Shown here piece by piece: positions 17,323 through 25,368 of a stretch of 39,132 bases of DNA; position 1 is the first letter of the stretch, and every line of letters begins with the position of its first letter. Below the pieces are notes generated by a model. That model saw nothing but the letters and a program-made list of their open reading frames with translations, was not told the DNA's origin and did no database searches. A program made the position numbers and the translations under genes. Source of the DNA: Candidatus Daviesbacteria bacterium (GTDB lineage Bacteria; Patescibacteriota; Microgenomatia; Daviesbacterales; UBA10151). The stretch is from NCBI GenBank assembly GCA_027451625.1, contig DAIDIY010000012.1, positions 1 through 39,132 of the forward strand. The letters run 5' to 3'.

Positions 17323-18504
17323 TTATTTTTCATGTCGCCATGTAATCAGATGATTCATCACAAAATTCCAGCTCCATACAGGAGGGACTGTAGCAAAAAA
17401 ATATAAGTTATAAAAAGCTACATGAAGCCCCAATATTTGAGCTGTTCCATCTCCATATAAGATATGCAACATTCTGACAATTAAAACAGCTATCAATAAT
17501 CCTCCAAGACTGACCATATTAAAGGTAACAAACTTTCTGCTTAAAGAAGTTGAAGTCTTACGATGTCTAAAAGTCCATTTGTTATTCCAGGTAAAATTAT
17601 TAATAATTGCTATCTCAGATGAAAATCCTTTAGATACTGCCGGCTGTAAGTGTAAAAATAGAATAAATAAATTATAAAATGTAAAATCCAAAGTGGTCCC
17701 TGTAACACCTACTAAACCAAATTTGACAAAAGTTTTTACTTTACGGCTAGCTCTAAAAAATGGAATATTTATACCCAACTGGTGAGCTCTCGCATCAATT
17801 GAGTAAGCTATAATATCATAGATATAATTTGCTACTTTATTTTTTGAATATCCTTCATTTCTATCTTTGAATACAAGAGGAACTTCTGCGTATTTTGCCC
17901 CTGATATCACAGCTTCATGAAGAAAAGCTGGCTGAATGATGAATGTTCTTTCTTTCCAAGGAAGTCTATTTAAATCAATCTTTTTAAAAAGACTTGGAGT
18001 AAATGCTCGAGCAGAATTAGTAAATTCACCTATATTCCATGGTCCCATTACTATCTTACAAAAGATACTAGCTCCAAAAGTAAAAACCTTTCGGGAGAGA
18101 GATAGGTTATTCTTTCCTCCTTTAATCATCCTCGAACCAATAATCAAATCATATCCCGCCTCGTAGTATCTGATCATTAATCTAATTACATTAGACTCAA
18201 CCTGTCCGTCAGCATCCATTTGAGCCATAAGATCAGGATGAAGTTTATCAAGTGCATATAACTGACCCTTAATAATTCCTACGCCTATTCCCCTCTCGAC
18301 ATCAATGTAATGAATTTTTGAATTATGAGAAACCAGCTTTTTTGCTATCTCGGCTGTACCATCTGATGAATGACTATCGGCGATAATTATCTCAAAGATC
18401 CAGTTGGGGTTATTTTTCTCTTCAGCTAATATTTCATTTACTGAATTTTCTAAATTATCTTTTTCATTATAAGTCGGTAAGACTATAGACAACCTTTTAA
18501 ACAT
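17323..18504 (-). CDS. GT2 glycosyltransferase fused to GtrA-like membrane domain
   Basis: A 393-residue two-domain protein. Residues 1-240 are a DPM1-like GT2 domain: LSIVLPTYNEKDN, IIADSHSSDGT, AQMDADGQVE and GSRMIKGGKN. Residues about 262-393 form a GtrA domain of four membrane helices: VKFGLVGVTGTTLDFTFYN, INNFTWNNKWTF and a final WSWNFVMNHLITW. Such fusions are thought to make a polyprenyl-phosphate sugar and help move it across the membrane, so one protein may feed the GT-C enzymes. It lies 47 bases downstream of the epimerase/reductase gene and has its own TACAAT element six bases before the ATG, so it may be transcribed both with the rfb genes and alone. Confidence 0.9.
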   Translation of the reverse strand: MFKRLSIVLPTYNEKDNLENSVNEILAEEKNNPNWIFEIIIADSHSSDGTAEIAKKLVSHNSKIHYIDVERGIGVGIIKGQLYALDKLHPDLMAQMDADGQVESNVIRLMIRYYEAGYDLIIGSRMIKGGKNNLSLSRKVFTFGASIFCKIVMGPWNIGEFTNSARAFTPSLFKKIDLNRLPWKERTFIIQPAFLHEAVISGAKYAEVPLVFKDRNEGYSKNKVANYIYDIIAYSIDARAHQLGINIPFFRASRKVKTFVKFGLVGVTGTTLDFTFYNLFILFLHLQPAVSKGFSSEIAIINNFTWNNKWTFRHRKTSTSLSRKFVTFNMVSLGGLLIAVLIVRMLHILYGDGTAQILGLHVAFYNLYFFATVPPVWSWNFVMNHLITWRHEK

Positions 18505-18510
18505 GCAACG

Positions 18511-18539
18511 ATTGTATTTAAAAAAAATATAATTCGCAA
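18511..18539 (-). promoter_or_regulatory. Promoter of the GT2-GtrA gene, predicted leaderless
   Basis: On the minus strand TTGCGA, 17 bases, TACAAT, six bases, ATG. The -35 matches 4/6 and the -10 matches 5/6. The start site would fall on the start codon. Confidence 0.55.
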
Positions 18540-18551
18540 TGGGTAGTAGTT

Positions 18552-19406
18552 TTAATAGCTTTTTTCAATAGCAGGTTTATATAGCTTAGCATATCTTACC
18601 ATTGTATCCTCCATAGCTTCCTTAATCGGCCGCATTTTAATTTTGAGTTTAGATAAATTATCGGATTGTAAAAAATTGTTTGATCTCTCTTTTTTAGCTA
18701 GACCAAGATTTACTAAATCTTTATCTGTAATCCATTCATTTTTATGGCTAGGATCAACATATTTTTCATATAAGGCAAGAATCTCCTTATGCTTAATTGT
18801 TCCAGGATTGGTAACGTGAAATATGCCAGACGCTTGAAGATTTAAAAGTTGGTAAAAAGCATTTACCATATCCTCTACAACAGTTACACTATTTTCTACA
18901 TCAATCACTTTAGAAAAGCTTGCTAACTTAGTAATCAGGTTCTCTGCAGATGGAACGTAATCTATAGGCATTCTGATTCTTGCGATAGCAACATTTGGTA
19001 AAGTCGAAAGGCATAGATCTGTTGCCCATTTTGCTCGGGAATAAACTGCTTTTGGATTCCCAAAGTCATCTTCTTTCCAGCCCTTCGGATCTGGGGAAGG
19101 ACCGTAAAAAATACAACCTGATCCTACGTGCAAAAGATATATATTTTTAGTAGTACATGCTTCAGCTAAAAATAGAGGCATAATAGTATTCCCTTCTATT
19201 GTCTCTATTTGATGCGTTTCACACCAATCAACATTTGGTTTACCTCTGACTCCAGCCGCATTTAATATAACATCGGGTGTATATTTATCCAAAAGATTAA
19301 ACGCATCTTCTCGGCTAAATATTTTTGTATCAGCCACCTCCGCTTCAGGCCACATTTGGGCACATTTTCGGCCTATAAATCCTTTACCAATAATTAAAAT
19401 TTTCAT
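18552..19406 (-). CDS. Plant NRS/ER-like 4-keto-6-deoxyglucose 3,5-epimerase/4-reductase
   Basis: A 284-residue short-chain dehydrogenase-type NAD(P)H enzyme. It has the N-terminal nucleotide-binding GKGFIGRKC and the catalytic YSRAK (YxxxK). NAAGVRGKPNVDWCETHQIETI, GCIF, RIRMPI, LITK, NSVTVVED, the NPGTIKHKEILALYEKYVDP segment and a late RSNN/PIKE closely resemble, from memory, plant NRS/ER and the C-terminal domain of plant RHM, rather than ordinary RmlD. Those enzymes do both 3,5-epimerisation and 4-reduction, giving NDP-L-rhamnose without a separate RmlC. No rmlC-like gene is in the window, consistent with this. Its ATG overlaps the rfbB stop (ATGA). Bifunctionality is inferred; plain RmlD-like reductase activity is the alternative. 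Confidence 0.8.
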   Translation of the reverse strand: MKILIIGKGFIGRKCAQMWPEAEVADTKIFSREDAFNLLDKYTPDVILNAAGVRGKPNVDWCETHQIETIEGNTIMPLFLAEACTTKNIYLLHVGSGCIFYGPSPDPKGWKEDDFGNPKAVYSRAKWATDLCLSTLPNVAIARIRMPIDYVPSAENLITKLASFSKVIDVENSVTVVEDMVNAFYQLLNLQASGIFHVTNPGTIKHKEILALYEKYVDPSHKNEWITDKDLVNLGLAKKERSNNFLQSDNLSKLKIKMRPIKEAMEDTMVRYAKLYKPAIEKSY

Positions 19407-20413
19407 CTATTACCTTTATAACTTTTTTGAGCCACTCTATCAACAACTGGTCTATTTTTTATATCTTTTTCCCACCAACTTGTATTTTTAGTATACCAAT
19501 AGACAGTTACTTTAAGATAGGATTCAAAACCATACTTTGCTTTCCACCCCAATTTATGTAATTTTGTACTATCAATTGCATATCGAAAATCATGTCCTAA
19601 TCTATCATCTACGAATTCAATCATTGACTCATCTTTTCCTAAAATCTTTAGAATCTGCCTGGTTACTTCTAAGTTAGATCTCTCTTCTCCCCCTACGCAA
19701 TAAGACTCTCCTATAACACCTTTTTTGATTACTGTCTCTATTGCAGATACATGATCTTCAACTGAGATCCAATCTCTGACATTTGCTCCTTTCCCCATAA
19801 GTGGTACTTTTTTATTTTGCAGTAAATTTGTAATAAAACGAGGAATTAATTTCTCTATGTCCTGAAACGGACCAAAATTATTTGAACAGTTAGTAATAGT
19901 TATCGGAAGATTATATGTTTTAAAATATGATTTAACTAAAAGGTCGGCAGCTGTTTTAGATGATGCATATGGGGTTTGGGGGTTATAGGGAGTAGTCTCT
20001 GTAAACGGAGGGTCTTCCAATTGTAGTTGTCCAAAAACTTCGTCTGTTGAAATTAAATGAAATCTTTTAATATTATATTTCAGAGCCGCTGTTAAAAGGA
20101 CTGCAGTTCCCAAAATGTTTGTTTTAATAAAAACAAGAGGATCTATGACTGATCTATCTACATGAGATTCAGCGGCAAAGTGAACAATTAAGTCTATATT
20201 AGGTACTATTTTATCTAAAAGCAAAGGATCACAGATATCACCCTGTATAAATTTATATCTACTGTTAGAGGAAAAGTCATCGGTAGAAGATAGATGTCCA
20301 GCATAAGTGAGTTTATCCAAATTTATAATATTATCATTAGGATAATTGAGAAGATGATTTCTTATAAACCAAGACCCTATAAAACCACACCCTCCAGTAA
20401 CTAAAATCTTCAT
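19403..20413 (-). CDS. rfbB: dTDP-glucose 4,6-dehydratase
   Basis: A 336-residue NAD-dependent extended SDR that converts dTDP-glucose to dTDP-4-keto-6-deoxyglucose, the second step of rhamnose-type sugar synthesis. It shows GGCGFIGSWF (GxxGxxG), NLDKLTYAG, AAESHVDRS, the catalytic STDEVFG, YASSKTAAD (YxxxK), NCSNNFGPFQ and VRDWISVEDH, all standard for RmlB. Length is normal. It sits 9 bases after rfbA and overlaps the next gene by 4 bases, so the three genes are coupled. Confidence 0.95.
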   Translation of the reverse strand: MKILVTGGCGFIGSWFIRNHLLNYPNDNIINLDKLTYAGHLSSTDDFSSNSRYKFIQGDICDPLLLDKIVPNIDLIVHFAAESHVDRSVIDPLVFIKTNILGTAVLLTAALKYNIKRFHLISTDEVFGQLQLEDPPFTETTPYNPQTPYASSKTAADLLVKSYFKTYNLPITITNCSNNFGPFQDIEKLIPRFITNLLQNKKVPLMGKGANVRDWISVEDHVSAIETVIKKGVIGESYCVGGEERSNLEVTRQILKILGKDESMIEFVDDRLGHDFRYAIDSTKLHKLGWKAKYGFESYLKVTVYWYTKNTSWWEKDIKNRPVVDRVAQKSYKGNR

Positions 20414-20422
20414 ATTTATAAA

Positions 20423-21292
20423 TTATCGACCTTTATTAACCAAATTTAAAAGATACTCACCATATCCGCTCTTTACAAGAGGTTCAGCTAATCTGACTAG
20501 CTGCTTTTTATCAATAAATCCCTGTTTATAAGCTATCTCTTCTACACATCCTACTTTCATCCCTTGTCTCTCTTCGATCACCTGAACAAACTGTGAAGCT
20601 TGCATCATACTGGGGAATGTTCCAGTATCCAGCCAAGCAGTACCACGATCGAGTAAACACACCTTAAGTCTACCTTTTTTTAAATAAGACTCTAAAACTG
20701 AGGTTATTTCCAACTCTCCTCTTTTACTAGGAGTAACGCTTTTAGCGATTTCTATAACATCATTATCGCAAAAATAAAGTCCCGCATTTGCAAAATTAGA
20801 TTTAGGATTTGCTGGTTTTTCTACAATCGATACAACATTCATTTTCTCATCAAACTCGTAGACCCCATATCGTTGGGGATCTTTAACTGGCGCAGCAAAT
20901 CCTACTGCACCGTCAACATCTAAAAACTGCTCCAATTGAGATCCCATCTCTGATCCATAAAAGATGTTATCTCCCAATACCATAGCTACTTTATCTCCCC
21001 CTATAAAATCTTCTCCTATGATAAATGCCTCAGCTAATCCACGAGGATAATCTTGAACTTTATAAGAAAATTTACAACCCAGCTGAGAACCATCTCCAAG
21101 AAGAGATTCAAATCGAGGTAAATCTTTTACTGTAGAGATTACAAGAATATCTCGTATGCCCGCTAGCATTAAAGTGGAAAGAGGATAATAAATCATGGGT
21201 TTGTCATAAATTGGCATTAATTGCTTACTAACAGCAAGAGTAAGAGGATACAGTCTAGTACCTGAACCGCCCGCCAATACAATACCTTTCAT
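20423..21292 (-). CDS. rfbA: Glucose-1-phosphate thymidylyltransferase
   Basis: A 289-residue sugar nucleotidyltransferase that joins dTTP and glucose-1-phosphate to give dTDP-glucose. It has the signature [38 protein letters not shown] (metal-binding Asp), ANAGLYF, ELEITSV and AWLDTGT. Length matches RmlA. It starts 3 bases after the small membrane protein gene upstream and leads into rfbB, so the deoxysugar genes are expressed from the tsaB/CAP operon. The product is probably feedback-inhibited by dTDP-rhamnose as in the family; this is not visible here. Confidence 0.95.
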   Translation of the reverse strand: MKGIVLAGGSGTRLYPLTLAVSKQLMPIYDKPMIYYPLSTLMLAGIRDILVISTVKDLPRFESLLGDGSQLGCKFSYKVQDYPRGLAEAFIIGEDFIGGDKVAMVLGDNIFYGSEMGSQLEQFLDVDGAVGFAAPVKDPQRYGVYEFDEKMNVVSIVEKPANPKSNFANAGLYFCDNDVIEIAKSVTPSKRGELEITSVLESYLKKGRLKVCLLDRGTAWLDTGTFPSMMQASQFVQVIEERQGMKVGCVEEIAYKQGFIDKKQLVRLAEPLVKSGYGEYLLNLVNKGR

Positions 21293-21295
21293 AAA

Positions 21296-21559
21296 TTAAA
21301 AGAGGAAACTTTGAGATAATACCACTATTAAACAAAGCAAAGCAACTAGTGCGTATTCGATCATAATTTCAATTGATAAAGTTTTAAGATTATGATGGTG
21401 CAGTAAAGCTACCACCATATAGACTATCGCTGCAAGAACTACTACCTCAAATGAGATATTTGGAGAGTAGTCAAAGGTTACAAGTAACGAGACAAAAAGA
21501 GGTACAAGAAGAACTATAATCCATATCGGATTGATTGATGTTATCTTTTTCTTTCTCAT
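21296..21559 (-). CDS. Small three-helix membrane protein, unknown function
   Basis: An 87-residue protein, almost all hydrophobic, with three predicted membrane helices (about residues 12-30, 36-54 and 66-86) and a basic N-terminus MRKKK that should face the cytoplasm. A His-rich HHHN sits in the loop between helices 2 and 3. I do not recognise a family. It lies between the CAP-domain gene (8 bases) and rfbA (3 bases), so it is certainly in the operon, but position alone does not tell its job. Confidence 0.7.
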   Translation of the reverse strand: MRKKKITSINPIWIIVLLVPLFVSLLVTFDYSPNISFEVVVLAAIVYMVVALLHHHNLKTLSIEIMIEYALVALLCLIVVLSQSFLF

Positions 21560-21567
21560 CTTAGTAA

Positions 21568-22434
21568 TTAAATTATAGCCCCTACTTTAGCTACAAGTAT
21601 TGCAACAATTGCTAATACTAATAAACTTAGTTGGGCAAAGTGGTGTGCTGAAATTCTAATTACTCCGCGCTTTCTGAGTATTAAATAATCCAGGATTATT
21701 AATATACCTAAACCACCCAATATAATTAGACTAAACATTTTAGAAACCATAGACGGATCAACTAAAGGCCGCCCCTGGTAATTATTATTTACAGTTATTG
21801 GTTTATTTTGAGCGATAAGATGAATAGGTACTGGAGTAATTTGAGGCACAGCCGAGATCGGTGAATATGGAGTACCAAACATCTGTACTACTAAAGTAGT
21901 TTTCTCTCCTAGTAGGGTACCTGGTACAACAGCAATCCCAATATCTTGATAATGAGGATTTAAAATATTCTCTCTATGGGATGGAGAATTCATCCAAGCT
22001 GTAACGACATCTGCGGAATTATAAAAATTTCTAGCTAAATTCTCTCCTGCATAAGAAAATTTATATCCTGAAGAAAGAATAAAACTCCATGGATCTTTTC
22101 CTGAGGGAGAATAATGAGCCCAATAATCTTCGGCAAACATATCTTTAGCTTTCGAATAAGCTGCCGAATCTAAATCTTTACTCTCCTTAAGTGGATTAAG
22201 TCCATTTTTTTCTCTTTGAATATTAGTATCATTAATAATCTGCGGCACAGTAATGCTTGATTCAATTCCTAGAACTCCAGGCTTATACAAATTAACAAGA
22301 TTAATTCCAACTTGTAGCAGCATAAACAGTAAAATGTAAATAATAAAATAATGCCAATGAAGTAGTTTTGCTTTTTGATGGGTATGCGGATGAGGAATAA
22401 AATAACTCAGAACACTTTCATTATTGATAATCAT
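21568..22434 (-). CDS. Membrane-anchored CAP-domain (SCP/PR1, YkwD-like) protein
   Basis: A 288-residue protein with a cytoplasmic His-rich start (HPHTHQK), a membrane helix at about residues 28-48, an external CAP domain at about 65-195 and two C-terminal helices (about 232-252 and 265-285). CAP marks are NIQREKNGLNPL, AKDMFAEDYWAHYSPSGKDP, the GENLA core and MNSPSHRENILNP, with the family His and Glu residues in place. Bacterial CAP proteins are secreted or surface proteins of unclear biochemical role. The C-terminal pair of helices is less usual. It follows tsaB, from which it is separated by a palindromic terminator-like element, and precedes the rfb genes. Confidence 0.88.
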   Translation of the reverse strand: MIINNESVLSYFIPHPHTHQKAKLLHWHYFIIYILLFMLLQVGINLVNLYKPGVLGIESSITVPQIINDTNIQREKNGLNPLKESKDLDSAAYSKAKDMFAEDYWAHYSPSGKDPWSFILSSGYKFSYAGENLARNFYNSADVVTAWMNSPSHRENILNPHYQDIGIAVVPGTLLGEKTTLVVQMFGTPYSPISAVPQITPVPIHLIAQNKPITVNNNYQGRPLVDPSMVSKMFSLIILGGLGILIILDYLILRKRGVIRISAHHFAQLSLLVLAIVAILVAKVGAII

Positions 22435-22451
22435 CTTTAAACAATCAAAGT

Positions 22452-22480
22452 AATAAAAACAAGTATACTTAAGTATACTT
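22452..22480 (-). terminator. Palindromic AAGTATACTT x2 followed by a T-run: probable tsaB terminator
   Basis: The 20-base perfect palindrome AAGTATACTTAAGTATACTT is also a direct repeat of a 10-base palindrome. On the minus strand it is followed by GTTTTTATT, as in an intrinsic terminator, although the stem is AT-rich and weak. It includes the tsaB stop codon and could alternatively be an operator for the CAP gene 27 bases on. Confidence 0.5.
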
Positions 22481-22777
22481 TACTTGTAATATTTTGTTAA
22501 TTTGGCCATTTACAGGAATATTCAACGCAAATCCTAATGCTTGGGCTACTGAAACCCCAACCCTTATTCCCGTAAAAGATCCTGGTCCAATTTCTACTTC
22601 TACTGCAGTCAAATCGGAAGAGTCAAGATTATTTTTTTTTAAAATTCTATCAATTAACCCGAGCAAAACTTGCGAACCGTGTTTATTAACAGCCTCCATT
22701 TGATCTATGACCAAACTTCCATTTTTAATAGTTATCTCTGTTTTATCTTTTTCCTTAGTATTTATATAAAGAATCAT
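22469..22777 (-). CDS. tsaB: TsaB, short form (t6A tRNA modification)
   Basis: A 102-residue protein equal to the N-terminal half of TsaB. TsaB is the inactive TsaD paralogue that forms the TsaB-TsaD-TsaE complex making N6-threonylcarbamoyladenosine at position 37 of ANN-decoding tRNAs. It keeps the best conserved stretch, VEIGPGSFTGIRVGVSVAQALGFAL, but lacks the second half of the usual 200-230 residue protein. The frame ends cleanly inside a palindrome, so this may be the natural short form in this lineage or a truncation. tsaE is also in the window (28178), tsaD is not. The start is supported by TGT-TAAAAT six bases upstream. Confidence 0.82.
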   Translation of the reverse strand: MILYINTKEKDKTEITIKNGSLVIDQMEAVNKHGSQVLLGLIDRILKKNNLDSSDLTAVEVEIGPGSFTGIRVGVSVAQALGFALNIPVNGQINKILQVKYT

Positions 22778-22783
22778 ATTATA

Positions 22784-22792
22784 ATTTTAACA
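22784..22792 (-). promoter_or_regulatory. Extended -10 promoter of tsaB, predicted leaderless
   Basis: On the minus strand TGT-TAAAAT, six bases, ATG. It has the same geometry as pepQ and prfB. A second hexamer, TATAAT, fills the six-base spacer but is too close to the ATG to serve the annotated start. Confidence 0.55.
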
Positions 22793-22832
22793 AAATACCA
22801 GTAGTCTATAAACATAGTAGACTTTAAATTTG

Positions 22833-23723
22833 ATGAAAAAATTCGTATTAGTTTCTATATTCCTAATATTAATATTGTTTATTTTTTCCCTCATCCCTAA
22901 ATCTACTGCTCCTACTCCGACTGCTAATAATTTGAATGCCATCCATAATTTAAAAATTAAACATATTTTTTTAATTGTCATGGAGAACAAATCTTACTAT
23001 CAAATTATTAACAATCCCAGTGCGCCATTTATCAACAACTTAGCAAAAAATAATTTTTTAACAACAAATTATTCAGGAGTTACACATCCGAGTCTACCAA
23101 ATTATCTATCTTTAATTGGCGCTAATACTTTTGGTATACATAGCGATTGCAACAACTGCTCTGTCAACGCTAAAAACTTAATAGATCTATTAGAAGAAAA
23201 AAACATAACATGGAAGGCGTATATGGAAAATATGCCAAATAGCTGCTTTCTAGGCAACAGTTACCCTTACGCTCAAAAACACAATCCTTTCATTTATTTT
23301 AATGATATTAAAAATAATACTAGAAGATGTAATAACATCGTTTCTTTACAAATTCTAGACAAAGATCTAAAAAATGATTCAACTACCCCAAATTTTGTCT
23401 GGATTACTCCTAATTTATGCAATGATATGCACGACTGTCAAATAACAATCGGTGACAATTGGCTAAAAAATGAGGTCAATCAAATTCTTTCCTCTCCTGC
23501 TTTCACACATCAATCTTCCCTTCTTTTTATAACTTGGGATGAAGGAGAGATCCTAAATAATCATATTCCTTTAATTGTCGCCGGATCGGTTGTCAAACAT
23601 TCAACTTCTAATACTTCATATAATCACTATTCTTTACTTCACACAATTGAGGTAATCTGGAATCTTCCTCCTTTAAATAATAATGACCGCAATGCTCCAA
23701 TTATTTCAAACTTTTTTTCTTAA
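22833..23723 (+). CDS. Secreted phosphoesterase (PF04185-type, alkaline phosphatase superfamily)
   Basis: A protein of about 296 residues with an N-terminal membrane or signal segment (residues 3-20) and a Thr/Pro spacer (STAPTPTANN). The rest is an extracytoplasmic domain with IKHIFLIVMENKSYYQI, GVTHPSLPNYLSLIGANTFG, WKAYMENMP and FITWDEGE, followed by HIPLIVAG and a late YNHYSLLHTIE. These are marks of the AcpA/phospholipase C-like phosphoesterase family, with metal ligands Glu-Asn, Asp-Glu and His. Seven Cys may form disulfides. It probably releases phosphate from a phosphomonoester or phospholipid outside the cell; the substrate is unknown. The track starts with TTG at 22830; the ATG three bases later is equally good. 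It is divergent from tsaB. Confidence 0.85.
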   Translation: MKKFVLVSIFLILILFIFSLIPKSTAPTPTANNLNAIHNLKIKHIFLIVMENKSYYQIINNPSAPFINNLAKNNFLTTNYSGVTHPSLPNYLSLIGANTFGIHSDCNNCSVNAKNLIDLLEEKNITWKAYMENMPNSCFLGNSYPYAQKHNPFIYFNDIKNNTRRCNNIVSLQILDKDLKNDSTTPNFVWITPNLCNDMHDCQITIGDNWLKNEVNQILSSPAFTHQSSLLFITWDEGEILNNHIPLIVAGSVVKHSTSNTSYNHYSLLHTIEVIWNLPPLNNNDRNAPIISNFFS

Positions 23724-23736
23724 TATACTTTAGTAA

Positions 23737-23745
23737 TGATATAAT
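23737..23745 (+). promoter_or_regulatory. Extended -10 promoter of prfB, predicted leaderless
   Basis: TGA-TATAAT is a perfect extended -10, followed by six bases and ATG at 23752. This favours the ATG over the TTG at 23746 chosen by the ORF track, which would lie between promoter and start site. Confidence 0.65.
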
Positions 23746-23751
23746 TTGAGC

Positions 23752-24834
23752 ATGGACGAGATACAAAATAAATTAAATAATCTAGAAAAACGATTCTTCA
23801 CAATTAAAGACCAATTCGATCAGGATTTGCTACAAAAACAGATAAGAGAGATGGAAGCAGAGATGAATAAGCCAAATTTCTGGGAGGATATTCAAAGAGC
23901 AAAGACAATATCTCAGAACCTTTCAGAAAAGCAGAAACTGCTAGAAAAAATCGAAACAATATCTGAAAGATTAAAAACAGTTAAAGAACTATCTTATGAA
24001 CCTAATTTAGAAACAGAGATTAAGGAGGAAGCGACTACAATAGAAGAAATAATTAACAATTTAGAATTTAATTTATATTTAAATGGACCTTATGATCAAA
24101 CAGAAGCTATACTCTCGGTTCATGCAGGAACTGGAGGAGTAGAAGCTATGGACTGGGCAGCGATGCTTGCTCGAATGTATCAACGGTATTTTGAAAAATC
24201 TGGATGGAAATATGAAATAACCGATGAGAGTTTTGGTGAAGAAGCGGGATATAAATCAGTATCTATGGTTATACATCAACCAATTGCTTATGGATATTTA
24301 AAAGGAGAAATGGGAACCCATCGTCTAGTCAGACAATCTCCTTTTAATGCCGATAAATTACGTCAGACTTCTTTTGCATTAGTTGAAGTCCTTCCAGTTA
24401 TAGAAAATGATCAAGAGATACAAATAAATGATGCTGATTTGGAGTTTGAGGCATTTAGATCAGGGGGTGCGGGTGGGCAAAACGTTAACAAAGTAAACAC
24501 TGCAGTAAGGCTAAAGCATATTCCAACTGGAATTGTTGTCACCTGTCAAACAGAGAGATCTCAACTGCAAAATAGAGAGAATGCTCTAAAAATGCTCAAA
24601 GGAAAATTATGGCTTCTTCTACAAGATGAGAAGAAGAGAAGAACAGAAGGCTTAAAAGGTCAAACTAAACAGGCTTCATGGGGAACTCAGATTCGTTCTT
24701 ATGTTCTACATCCTTATCATTTAGTCAAAGATTTGCGGACAAATGTAGAAACTTCAGACACTGAAGCTATATTAAATGGAGATTTGAGCAATTTTATAGA
24801 AGCCGAGATAAAAAATTACTCCGTTGAAAAATAA
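23752..24834 (+). CDS. prfB: Peptide chain release factor 2
   Basis: About 360 residues. RF2 reads UGA and UAA stop codons on the ribosome and triggers peptide release. It has the stop-codon recognition tripeptide in VRQSPFNA (SPF of RF2) and the peptidyl-transferase motif GGAGGQNVN near residue 240. An N-terminal helical domain (residues 1-105) and the C-terminal [14 protein letters not shown] are also standard. The reading frame is continuous through the region where many bacteria have a programmed +1 frameshift, so that autoregulation is absent. Presence of RF2 and use of TGA stops argue against UGA recoding. Start chosen at ATG because a TATAAT lies exactly six bases before it. First gene of a run leading to ftsE, ftsX and tsaE. 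Confidence 0.96.
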   Translation: MDEIQNKLNNLEKRFFTIKDQFDQDLLQKQIREMEAEMNKPNFWEDIQRAKTISQNLSEKQKLLEKIETISERLKTVKELSYEPNLETEIKEEATTIEEIINNLEFNLYLNGPYDQTEAILSVHAGTGGVEAMDWAAMLARMYQRYFEKSGWKYEITDESFGEEAGYKSVSMVIHQPIAYGYLKGEMGTHRLVRQSPFNADKLRQTSFALVEVLPVIENDQEIQINDADLEFEAFRSGGAGGQNVNKVNTAVRLKHIPTGIVVTCQTERSQLQNRENALKMLKGKLWLLLQDEKKRRTEGLKGQTKQASWGTQIRSYVLHPYHLVKDLRTNVETSDTEAILNGDLSNFIEAEIKNYSVEK

Positions 24835-24905
24835 TATAATAAAGTACAAACCAATACTGGACAAACTTAGTTTTACATGTATAGAATAGTAACAATAGAT
24901 TGAAA

Positions 24906-25340
24906 ATGAATAAAAATCTAAATTTTTTCAAATCTTTAAACCTTATTCAGATCTTCTTAGGGGTTCTAGTTTTATCAGTTATTTTAGGTATAATAGCGGG
25001 ATATTTATTATCTAGAAATGGAAGTAATTCTTCATTAGTTGCTACAAGTACCAGCTCTTCAACAAACTCTATTCCTAAAAGCCCTCAACAAGACACTCAA
25101 ACATTCCGCGACTTCGCTGAAGGTGTTATCGAACCTATGCCTACACCCAAAAATCCAGATACTTATGTAGAAGGAACTCACCTTTTAATAAGAACTGGGG
25201 CTGTACCTGTAGCGCTGACATCTTCTGTAGTTGATTTAAACCAATATAATGGAAAAAAAGTAAAAGTATATGGTCAAACACAGAAAGCACTTAAAGTGGG
25301 GTGGCTTATGGATGTTGGCAAAGTAGAAGTTGAACAATAG
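24906..25340 (+). CDS. Single-pass membrane protein of unknown function between prfB and ftsE
   Basis: About 144 residues with a short cytoplasmic start, one membrane helix (about residues 12-36) and a Ser/Thr/Asn-rich external linker (residues 37-65). A small C-terminal domain of about 70 residues follows. That domain (GTHLLIRTG, then NQYNGKKVKVYGQTQ and a final GKVEVEQ) looks like a five-strand OB-type barrel, but this is pattern judgement only. The track starts at TTG 24900; ATG at 24906 gives a more usual start. TAGAAT at 24882-24887 could be its -10. It is 28 bases from ftsE, so a role linked to FtsEX or the envelope is possible but unproven. Confidence 0.7.
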   Translation: MNKNLNFFKSLNLIQIFLGVLVLSVILGIIAGYLLSRNGSNSSLVATSTSSSTNSIPKSPQQDTQTFRDFAEGVIEPMPTPKNPDTYVEGTHLLIRTGAVPVALTSSVVDLNQYNGKKVKVYGQTQKALKVGWLMDVGKVEVEQ

Positions 25341-25368
25341 CCATATCTTCTCCATTTAGTAAACTGCC

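Noticed and set aside
22461-22480. CRISPR or tandem-repeat array suggested by the repeated AAGTATACTT
   Set aside because: Only two adjacent copies, palindromic, with a T-run on one side; a terminator or operator explains it better.
22787-22990. 67-residue minus-strand ORF upstream of tsaB
   Set aside because: It covers the signal-peptide region of the phosphoesterase on the other strand and the promoter zone of tsaB.
23746-23751. TTG start for prfB as given in the ORF track
   Set aside because: It lies in the six-base spacer between the perfect TATAAT and the ATG at 23752; the ATG also matches usual RF2 N-termini.
24077-24131. Possible programmed frameshift in prfB
   Set aside because: The frame is open from the ATG at 23752 to the stop at 24834 with no internal TGA, so no frameshift is needed.
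23752-24834. UGA recoding, as in Gracilibacteria and Absconditabacteria
   Set aside because: prfB is intact and several full-length genes end in TGA (ugd, the LPKTG protein, the second Tat protein).
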